Position numbers and translations under genes: made by a program | In this document: one piece after another, positions 8,435-14,642 of the stretch | Position numbering within the stretch: the first letter of the stretch is position 1 | Layout of the letters: the number at the start of each line of letters is the position of its first letter | Notes under the pieces: generated by a model | Told to the model about the DNA's origin: nothing | The model's input: the letters and a program-made list of their open reading frames with translations, nothing else | Database searches by the model: none | DNA from: Draconibacterium sp. | GTDB lineage: Bacteria; Bacteroidota; Bacteroidia; Bacteroidales; Prolixibacteraceae | NCBI GenBank assembly: GCA_027011835.1 | Contig: JALUZN010000027.1 | Span: 1 to 14,642 of the forward strand | Direction: 5' to 3' | Length of the DNA stretch: 14,642 nt

Positions 8435-10756
8435 TTAAAATTTAAATTTATAACTCACCGACGGAATTACCTTAAATATAGCAAATTGCACCGCTTCGGT
8501 AACATTCGGGTTCTCTTCACTCTCTCTAAAATCTATAAAATAAGCATTTTCGCGTGCATAAACGTTGTACACCGAAAAATTCCAACTCGACTCGAATCGC
8601 TCTGTTTTTTTGCGTTGCCAGGTTAATCCTAAATCGAACCGGTGATAATTTGGCATTCGGTAACCGTTTCGTTCGGTGTAATACGCAACTGTCTGTCCTT
8701 CAATTTCGTATTTTCCGCTGGGAAAAGTTACTGCATTTCCGGTATAAAAAATCCACGTTGCCGAGAGTTTTAGTTTCCGGGTAATGTCGAACATTCCAAC
8801 CACCGAAAGGTCGTGTGTACGGTCGTGCCGTGCCGGAAAAGGATTTCCTTTGTTTATTAAATCGAACTGCCTCATTGTTTTTGCCCAGGTGTAACTTACC
8901 CACCCGTTTAATCGTCCAAAATTACGTTTCACCATCAGTTCGGCACCATACGCCCAACCTCGTCCAAAAACCAGCTCCGACTCTACTGTTGCATTGTAAA
9001 CCAGCTCGGCACCATTTTTATAATCAATCTGATTTTTTAAATCTTTATAATAAATTTCAAGCGATGTTTCGTACTCGTTCTCTTTAAAATTACGAAAGTA
9101 ACCCAACGATATTTGATCGGAAATTTGTGGTTTTACATTGTTGCTGCTGGGCAACCATAAATCGGTGGGTGTAGTTGTGGTTGAGTTCGATAACAGATGC
9201 AAAAACTGATAGATACGATTGTACGAAGCCTTTAACGAGCTTTTCCTGTTTATCGTGTAATTTAACCCAATTCGCGGTTCGAGCCCACCCTGCGTTTTTA
9301 CAATTCCAAAATGCTCTTTGTTTATGGTATTTATAAGTTTTCCCGCTTCGTCGAACTCGTAAAACTCGCCCGGACCCACATTGCTGAAAAGCGCCAGTCG
9401 TAACCCGTAATAAACTTTAAACTGCTCAGAAATTTGCTGACTGTTCGAAATGTAACCGGCCCATTCAATTGCTCTGCGCCGCGATATTTTATCCGACTCC
9501 AGCGAAAAGCCTTCCGAAACTGTAATCTCACCCGGCAAAACATTATGGAAAATAACATTACCTCCAAATTTTAATGTGTTTTGTGCATTTGCATAAAAGG
9601 TAAAATCCTGCTTTAAATTAATGTCGTTAATTTCTGACCGGATTAAAATATCGGCGGCATCGAAAATGTTAATGTTGTACGAGTAATTGCTAACAATAAA
9701 TGAGGTATTCGAAAAAAGCTTACCGTTAAAGCTGTGATTCCATCGCAATGTTCCGGTAATACTTCCCCAATCGAATCCAAACTCTTTTGCATATCCAAAA
9801 TTATCGCGGCCAAAATAGCCCGACAAATAAATGCGGTTGTTTTTGTTAATTTTATAATTCGATTTCAGATTCAGGTCGTAAAAATAGAGCGTTGTATTTT
9901 TTATGTCCTCTTTTTTCGAGAATACCAAAAACATATCGGCATACGTTCGCCTGCCGCTTACAATAAACGAGCCTTTATCTTTTTTTATTGGCCCTTCAAC
10001 GGCAAGGTTCGACGAGATTAATCCGATGTTTCCGGTTACACCAAATTTTTTCATATTCCCCTCTTTCATTTTAATATCGAAAACCGATGAGGCGCGACCG
10101 CCAAATTCGGCAGGAATAGAGCCTTTCATTAAATTGGCACTTTTTATTGCTTCGGAGTTAAAAACCGAAAAGAAACCCAGCAAATGCGATGCGTTGTAAA
10201 CAGGAGCTTCGTCGAGCAGAATTAAGTTTTGGTCTATTCCGCCACCGCGCACATAAAACCCTGAATTTCCTTCGCCTGCCGATTTTACTCCCGGCATTAA
10301 TTGAATCGTTTTCAGAATATCGTGTTCGCCAAACAGAACAGGAATACTTTCAATCTGCTTTGGTGTAAGTTTTACATTGCCCATTTCAACCGAAGTAACA
10401 TTCTTATCGGCACGTTCGCCGGTAACAATAATATTCCCCAATTCAACGGTTTTCTCTTTTAATTCAATATCGACAACCTGATTTGCAGTTAAATTAACGG
10501 TAATGGTTCGAGGCTCGTACCCCACATATTGAAACCGAATTTTGCACTCACTTTCCGGAAGTGAAATGGAGTAAAATCCATAACTATTCGAGACCGTACC
10601 ACGATGGGTTACTCCTTCAATAAGTACAGTTGCTCCAATTAAATCTTCTCCGGTGGCAAAATCTTTAATGTTTCCGCTAATGGTATATTTTTGCTGTGCT
10701 GACGCCAACAAAAAATTAAAAAATGTTAAAAAGATTATACTTGTCAGTCTTAGCAT
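8435..10756 (-). CDS. TonB-dependent outer-membrane receptor with carboxypeptidase-regulatory N-terminal domain
   Basis: A 773-residue receptor. Residues 1-20 are a signal peptide (cleavage near ASA|QQ). Residues 24-100 form a carboxypeptidase-regulatory-like beta-sandwich (YTISGNIKD, GATVLIEG, NSYGFYSISLP, FQYVGYEPRT). Residues about 118-235 are the plug, with IPVLFGEHDILKTIQLMPGV, FYVRGGG, ILLDEAPVYN and IPAEFGGRASSV. The remainder is the 22-strand-type barrel, ending in YKFKF. Energy from TonB-ExbBD would drive import of a ligand across the outer membrane. The protein is shorter than a usual SusC (about 1000 residues) and is paired with DUF4249, not SusD, so I do not call it SusC. The ligand is unknown; I see no neighbouring enzyme that would point to a glycan or siderophore. 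It is the first gene of the minus-strand row. Confidence 0.95.
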   Translation of the reverse strand: MLRLTSIIFLTFFNFLLASAQQKYTISGNIKDFATGEDLIGATVLIEGVTHRGTVSNSYGFYSISLPESECKIRFQYVGYEPRTITVNLTANQVVDIELKEKTVELGNIIVTGERADKNVTSVEMGNVKLTPKQIESIPVLFGEHDILKTIQLMPGVKSAGEGNSGFYVRGGGIDQNLILLDEAPVYNASHLLGFFSVFNSEAIKSANLMKGSIPAEFGGRASSVFDIKMKEGNMKKFGVTGNIGLISSNLAVEGPIKKDKGSFIVSGRRTYADMFLVFSKKEDIKNTTLYFYDLNLKSNYKINKNNRIYLSGYFGRDNFGYAKEFGFDWGSITGTLRWNHSFNGKLFSNTSFIVSNYSYNINIFDAADILIRSEINDINLKQDFTFYANAQNTLKFGGNVIFHNVLPGEITVSEGFSLESDKISRRRAIEWAGYISNSQQISEQFKVYYGLRLALFSNVGPGEFYEFDEAGKLINTINKEHFGIVKTQGGLEPRIGLNYTINRKSSLKASYNRIYQFLHLLSNSTTTTPTDLWLPSSNNVKPQISDQISLGYFRNFKENEYETSLEIYYKDLKNQIDYKNGAELVYNATVESELVFGRGWAYGAELMVKRNFGRLNGWVSYTWAKTMRQFDLINKGNPFPARHDRTHDLSVVGMFDITRKLKLSATWIFYTGNAVTFPSGKYEIEGQTVAYYTERNGYRMPNYHRFDLGLTWQRKKTERFESSWNFSVYNVYARENAYFIDFRESEENPNVTEAVQFAIFKVIPSVSYKFKF

Positions 10757-10775
10757 TCCGGTTTATTAATGTGTT

Positions 10776-10783
10776 CAAAAATA
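10776..10783 (-). promoter_or_regulatory. Putative -7 promoter box of the receptor gene
   Basis: On the minus strand the sequence TATTTTTG matches the Bacteroidota -7 consensus TAnnTTTG exactly and lies 19 nt before the receptor's ATG, which would give a leader of only about a dozen bases. I see no good TTG element at -33, so this is a moderate call. Confidence 0.35.
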
Positions 10784-11064
10784 GAATAATTATTTGGCTT
10801 TTCTATTTTCCTGCACCTCTCATTCTTTCTATTTCTTTTTCAGTTAGTTAAACAAAAAGCATAAAGAATAATGCGATTATTTTCATCAACAAAAGCATAC
10901 AGTACACCACTACTATTCAACAACTTACAGCAAAATAAATTCCCGATAACAGGTTGTGATTATTTTCCATATCCTACCTAAAATGTCCCGATATTCATAC
11001 AAAATGCCGAATTGACTAAAAAAAACTTGATAAAGCTGTAAGGATATTTTATTTCGGAGAAAGG

Positions 11065-11090
11065 TTGTTAACAAATTATTACTATTTTTG
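11065..11090 (+). promoter_or_regulatory. Putative promoter of the EF-G2 gene
   Basis: TATTTTTG at 11083-11090 is an exact match to the Bacteroidota -7 box TAnnTTTG. A TTG at 11065-11067 could serve as the -33 element, though the 15-nt spacing is shorter than usual. The TTG begins a perfect 10-bp palindrome, TTGTTAACAA (11065-11074), which could be an operator but could also be chance in AT-rich DNA. Transcription would start near 11097, leaving a leader of about 110 nt before the ATG at 11209. Confidence 0.5.
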
Positions 11091-11208
11091 GTGACCTTTC
11101 GTAAAAGTTTGGGAGATTAAAAGATGGAATTTGAAAGTTTTTAAAGTGTCTGTCTGAATTAGGGCGGGCAATATCAAAAATTATATAAATACTTAAAATT
11201 ATAACGAG

Positions 11209-13365
11209 ATGAAAGTTTATAAAACGGAAGAAATCCGAAACATTGCTTTAATCGGTAATGCTGGCAGTGGGAAAACCACCCTTGCAGAAGCTATGCTTTT
11301 TGAGGGTGGAGTAATAAATCGTAAAGGTGAGGTAACCGCTAAAAATACGGTATCTGACTATACAGAAATCGAGCAGGATTATGGCAACTCGGTGTTTTCT
11401 ACGTTGTTATATACTGAATACAACGGTAAGAAAATAAACATTCTGGATACACCCGGAATGGATGACCTTTGCGGAAATGTAGTCTCTTCGTTGCACGTTA
11501 CGGCGCTAAGTTTAATTACAATTAATTCTACCACCGGAGTTGAAGCCGGAACAGAAGCTGCCGGCCGTCAGGCAGAACACGCCGACACACCGCTAATTTT
11601 TGTTTTTAATCAGCTCGACCACGATAATTCAAATTTCGAGTCGGCACTCGACCAGTGCAAAGCTACTTTTGGAAATAAAGTTACCGTAATTCAATATCCG
11701 GTTGATGCCGGCCCCTCTTTTTCTGCAATTATCGATGTTTTAAAGATGAAAATGTATAAGTACGGTGCCGATGGTAAAAAACCTGAAATTCTAGACATCC
11801 CCGATTCGGAAAAAGAGAAAGCTGCTGAACTGCACAACGAGTTGGTTGAAATGGCAGCAGAAAATGAAGAAGCATTAATGGAACTCTATTTCGATAAAGG
11901 AACACTTTCCGAAGACGAAATGCGTAAGGGCATAAAATTGGGAATGTTGGAACGTGGCCTTTTCCCAGTGTTTTGTACCGGAGCAAAGAACAATATTGGC
12001 GTAGGACGTTTAATGGAATTCATTACCAACATTTCTCCCGCACCTAACGAAAAAGCATTAACCGAGATTGTTAGTGGGAAAAAAGTTAAAATGGATGCTT
12101 CGGAACCGGCAAGTATTTTTGTTTATAAAACTTCGGTAGAATCGCATGTGGGCGAAATTACCTATTTTAAAGTGATGTCGGGAACAATTACCGAGGGACT
12201 CGATTTAATAAATACAACTACCGGCAACAAAGAGCGCTTGTCGCAGGTATTTGTTTCGGCCGGTAAAAATCGCGAGAAAGTTGATAAACTGGTTGCCGGA
12301 GATTTGGGTTGCACCGTAAAACTTAAAGACACAAAATACAACCAAACATTAAGTGCAAAAGAGGCCGATGTTAAGTTTGCCGAAATTGTTTTTCCCGAGC
12401 CGCGTCATACGGTTGCCATGAAAGCGGCCAACGACTCGGACGATGAGAAAGTGAGTGAAGTACTCAACAAAATAAAATACGAAGACCCAACTTATATTAT
12501 TGAATACTCGAAAGAGTTAAAACAGTTGCTGGTTCATGGACAGGGCGAATATCATATGAATATTTTAAAATGGTATTTCGATCATGTTTATAAAATTGAG
12601 GTTAATTTCCTCACACCTAAAATTCCTTATCGCGAAACAATTACAAAAGCGGCACAGGCCGATTACCGTCATAAAAAACAGTCAGGTGGTGCAGGTCAGT
12701 TTGGTGAAGTACATATGATTATTGAACCATACACCGAAGGTTCGGAGCCGAAAAAAATGTTCAAATTTGGCGATAAAGAGCAGAAACTTGCCATTCGCGA
12801 TGTTCAGGAGCACGAACTTCCGTGGGGTGGTAAACTGGTGTTTGTAAATAGTATTGTTGGTGGTTCCATCGATGCTCGTTTCCTTCCTGCAATTCTGAAA
12901 GGAATTATGGAAAAAATGGAGGAAGGGCCACTTACCGGTTCGTATGCCCGCGACATTCGCGTTTATATTTACGACGGGAAAATGCACCCGGTCGACTCAA
13001 ACGAGATTTCGTTTAAACTGGCAGGTAGAAACGCTTTTAGTATGGCATTTAAAAATGCCGGAGCTAAGATTTTAGAGCCAATTTACGACCTCGAAGTGTG
13101 GACTCCTTCCGACAGAATGGGAGATGTAATGAGCGACTTGCAAGGCCGTCGTGCCATGATTATGGGAATGGGCTCTGAAAAAGGATTGGAGAAAATTACA
13201 GCAAAAGTTCCGCTTAAAGAGATGAATAAATACACCACATCGTTAAGCTCTATTACCGGTGGTAGAGGTGTATTTCGTATGGCTTACGATGGGTACGAGA
13301 AAGTTCCTGCCGATGTTCAGGACGAACTGTTGAAAGCATATGCAAAAGAACAAGAAGAAGAATAA
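11209..13365 (+). CDS. fusA: Elongation factor G paralogue (EF-G2 type) lacking the catalytic histidine
   Basis: A 718-residue protein with all five EF-G domains. The G domain (about 1-280) has a P-loop GNAGSGKTTL (residues 16-25), a switch II DTPGMDDL (80-87) and a G4 motif NQLD (134-137). Domain II spans about 290-390, III about 395-470, IV about 472-600 with KQSGGAGQFG, and V about 620-705 with LEPIYDLEV and ITGGRG. In normal EF-G switch II is DTPGHVDF, and its His drives GTP hydrolysis; here Met84 replaces it. The switch I motif RGIT is also changed to YGNS. By contrast the domain IV tip His, needed for translocation, is kept (His593 in MHPVDSNE). This matches the Bacteroides EF-G2 paralogue reported to support translation without GTPase activity, needed for gut colonisation and induced in carbon starvation. 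A normal fusA should exist elsewhere in the genome. The start is supported by the immediate match of KVYKTEEIRNIAL to the EF-G2 N-terminus as I recall it. Confidence 0.93.
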   Translation: MKVYKTEEIRNIALIGNAGSGKTTLAEAMLFEGGVINRKGEVTAKNTVSDYTEIEQDYGNSVFSTLLYTEYNGKKINILDTPGMDDLCGNVVSSLHVTALSLITINSTTGVEAGTEAAGRQAEHADTPLIFVFNQLDHDNSNFESALDQCKATFGNKVTVIQYPVDAGPSFSAIIDVLKMKMYKYGADGKKPEILDIPDSEKEKAAELHNELVEMAAENEEALMELYFDKGTLSEDEMRKGIKLGMLERGLFPVFCTGAKNNIGVGRLMEFITNISPAPNEKALTEIVSGKKVKMDASEPASIFVYKTSVESHVGEITYFKVMSGTITEGLDLINTTTGNKERLSQVFVSAGKNREKVDKLVAGDLGCTVKLKDTKYNQTLSAKEADVKFAEIVFPEPRHTVAMKAANDSDDEKVSEVLNKIKYEDPTYIIEYSKELKQLLVHGQGEYHMNILKWYFDHVYKIEVNFLTPKIPYRETITKAAQADYRHKKQSGGAGQFGEVHMIIEPYTEGSEPKKMFKFGDKEQKLAIRDVQEHELPWGGKLVFVNSIVGGSIDARFLPAILKGIMEKMEEGPLTGSYARDIRVYIYDGKMHPVDSNEISFKLAGRNAFSMAFKNAGAKILEPIYDLEVWTPSDRMGDVMSDLQGRRAMIMGMGSEKGLEKITAKVPLKEMNKYTTSLSSITGGRGVFRMAYDGYEKVPADVQDELLKAYAKEQEEE

Positions 13366-13392
13366 AGTACTTTTTTCATTCTTTGTAAGTTT

Positions 13393-13426
13393 AAAGCTCC
13401 GGTTTTTATAGGCCGGGGCTTTTTTT
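13393..13426 (+). terminator. Rho-independent terminator after the EF-G2 gene
   Basis: AAAGCTCCGG (13393-13402) pairs with CCGGGGCTTT (13413-13422) through ten base pairs, one of them a G-U wobble, around a 10-nt loop, and a run of seven T follows (13420-13426). It lies 27 nt after the EF-G2 stop. On the opposite strand the stem is followed by only three T, so it would serve the convergent wecB gene less well. Confidence 0.85.
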
Positions 13427-13477
13427 AAACTCAAACTACATAGCTTTTCTCACAATGTACATCGGAATCAAAAAAAG

Positions 13478-14642
13478 CTAAATGGATTGAGTATGTGTGG
13501 GAAAATCTAAAATGGCTTTTACACAGCGGTCTGCAGTTTGCCCGTCCCATTTTTCGGGGCGTTGCGGAACACGACCAACATTTAATGCAATGTTATATTC
13601 TTCGCGAATGCGCGAAATATTATTTCCCACTAAAACACTTGCGCCACCATGTTCTTTTAGTGTAACCGGGCGTTCAGTATTCCACCTCATGGTCAGGCAG
13701 GGCGTTCCAAGCACACAACACTCCTCTTGCAAACCACCACTATCGGTAAGCATAATGGTAGCATTCATATTTAAACGTAACATTTCGTGGTAGCCAATGG
13801 GGTGCAAAAGAACCAATTGCTGACAGGCAACTGCCTTTTCCCAAAGATTAAATTGTTGAAGCATTTTTTGTGTTCTTGGATGAATGGGCCAAATCATGGG
13901 CATATCGCGTGCAACTTCGCTTGTCAAAAAATCAATAATTGGCTCCAAAACTTCTTTCTTGTCAACATTCGACGGGCGGTGAAGGGTGAGAACTGCATAT
14001 CCATTTTTAGTGTCAATCGTTTTGTTTTGTTCGTTCTGCAGTGCATTTTCATTAATAATAGCGGCAATGTCGAAAGCTCTTGCTTTTTCGCGATTTGCTT
14101 CCAATGTGTCAATCATAATATTTCCCACAAACTTTATTTTCGAATCGGGGACACCTTCAGCTTTCAAGTTTTCGATGGATAGCGTATCGGGAGTTAAAAG
14201 TAAATCGGACAGTCTATCGGTTACAAGCCTGTTAATTTCTTCGGGCATTCGTTCGTCTCCACTACGCAGCCCCGCCTCGATATGACAAACTTTTATGTGC
14301 AGTTTTTTTGCTGAAACCGAGCAGGCGAGTGTTGCGTTTACATCGCCAACAACCACTACCCAGTCGGGGTTTTCAGCCACCAGAACTTTCTCAATCGCCA
14401 TCATTGTTTTTCCAACCTGTTCGGCATGACTTCCCGAGCCGATACCCAAATTTATATCGGCTGCAGGAATTCCCAACGACTTAAAAAATGCTTTCGACAT
14501 GCGGTCGTCGTAATGCTGACCGGTGTGAACAAGAATGTGTGAGATTTTTTCCCCTGCATTACGTTTATTACTCGTTTCAATAGCTTTAATAAAGGGTGCT
14601 ATTTTCATAAAATTTGGCCTTGCGCCTACTACCGATATTATT
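13478..14642 (-). CDS. wecB: UDP-N-acetylglucosamine 2-epimerase (non-hydrolysing), start just outside the window
   Basis: This enzyme interconverts UDP-GlcNAc and UDP-ManNAc in the cytoplasm and supplies ManNAc or ManNAcA for surface polysaccharides. The frame is open to the right edge. Before the ATG at 14608 it still encodes IISVVGARPNF, and GARPNFMKIAP is the conserved N-terminal nucleotide-binding loop of the family. The true start is therefore beyond 14642, probably only one to three codons away, and 14608 is an internal Met. Other family motifs are present: HTGQHYD, VVVVGDVNATLA (catalytic Asp), HIEAGLRSGD (catalytic Glu), PEEINR, LTLHRPSNVD (His), PIHPRT, and TDSGGLQEE near the C-terminus, which binds the UDP part. 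The length of about 390 residues is normal. It converges on the EF-G2 gene; the adjacent polysaccharide genes, if any, lie outside the window. Confidence 0.96.
   Translation of the reverse strand, partial: IISVVGARPNFMKIAPFIKAIETSNKRNAGEKISHILVHTGQHYDDRMSKAFFKSLGIPAADINLGIGSGSHAEQVGKTMMAIEKVLVAENPDWVVVVGDVNATLACSVSAKKLHIKVCHIEAGLRSGDERMPEEINRLVTDRLSDLLLTPDTLSIENLKAEGVPDSKIKFVGNIMIDTLEANREKARAFDIAAIINENALQNEQNKTIDTKNGYAVLTLHRPSNVDKKEVLEPIIDFLTSEVARDMPMIWPIHPRTQKMLQQFNLWEKAVACQQLVLLHPIGYHEMLRLNMNATIMLTDSGGLQEECCVLGTPCLTMRWNTERPVTLKEHGGASVLVGNNISRIREEYNIALNVGRVPQRPEKWDGQTADRCVKAILDFPTHTQSI

Larger units (their letters stand above)
10757..11208. other. Divergent intergenic region between receptor and EF-G2 genes
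   Basis: No gene is visible in these 452 nt on either strand. The region is AT-rich and holds a -7 box for each neighbour. The part at about 10860-11040 shows no hairpin, tRNA-like fold, repeat or open frame that I can support. The plus-strand leader between the predicted EF-G2 start site and its ATG is about 110 nt, long enough to carry regulation, but no known riboswitch or attenuator fold was recognised. Confidence 0.6.

Noticed and set aside
8435..10756. SusC-type glycan receptor
   Set aside because: The protein is too short, its partner is DUF4249 and not SusD, and no glycan-active enzymes are nearby.
10860..11040. Possible small RNA or riboswitch in the divergent gap
   Set aside because: No stable hairpin with a T-run and no known aptamer core could be seen by eye.
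11209..13365. Tetracycline-resistance ribosomal protection protein (TetQ-like) or the housekeeping EF-G
   Set aside because: The N-terminus, the altered switch regions and the domain IV text fit the EF-G2 paralogue. The gene is not next to rpsL/rpsG as the housekeeping fusA usually is, and the G-domain motifs differ from both alternatives.
13442..13479. Inverted repeat AGCTTTT / AAAAGCT overlapping the wecB stop
   Set aside because: The stem is only seven pairs with a loop of about 24 nt, and no T-run follows on the minus strand.

Overview
The window reads as a piece of a Bacteroidota chromosome, probably class Bacteroidia and perhaps a marine or sediment Marinilabiliales/Prolixibacteraceae-type organism; the placement below class is only a guess. 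The reasons are a TonB-dependent receptor with a carboxypeptidase-regulatory N-terminal domain paired with a DUF4249 lipoprotein, a giant TANFOR-type protein, promoter boxes of the TAnnTTTG kind, AT-rich leaders instead of clear Shine-Dalgarno sites, and an EF-G2-type elongation factor.

Layout. From 10756 down to the left edge, four genes lie in a row on the minus strand: a TonB-dependent outer-membrane receptor (10756-8435), a DUF4249 lipoprotein whose ATG directly follows the receptor stop (8434-7634), a 563-residue outer-membrane beta-barrel protein after a 135-nt AT-rich gap (7498-5807), and a giant secreted or surface protein (5823 to beyond position 1; at least 1941 residues) whose start overlaps the barrel gene by 17 nt. 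The giant frame covers 40% of the window. It has a signal peptide, an N-terminal TANFOR-like region, several transthyretin/carboxypeptidase-regulatory-like modules, and a long beta-rich, glycine-rich tail that leaves the window unfinished.

A 452-nt intergenic region (10757-11208) separates this cell-envelope cluster from a divergent plus-strand EF-G paralogue (11209-13365). Both sides of the gap carry a perfect match to the Bacteroidota -7 box. The EF-G paralogue keeps the translocation residues of domain IV but has lost the catalytic histidine of switch II (DTPGM instead of DTPGH). This places it with the Bacteroides EF-G2 type reported to work without GTP hydrolysis. It ends at a strong rho-independent terminator. 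The last gene, on the minus strand at the right edge, is the non-hydrolysing UDP-GlcNAc 2-epimerase WecB; its first few codons lie outside the window.

How the genes work together. The receptor and DUF4249 lipoprotein are probably one outer-membrane uptake or binding unit. The barrel and giant protein are probably a second, translationally coupled unit at the cell surface. EF-G2 and WecB look like independent neighbours (translation; surface polysaccharide precursor). No tRNA, rRNA, CRISPR array, insertion sequence or phage gene was seen.
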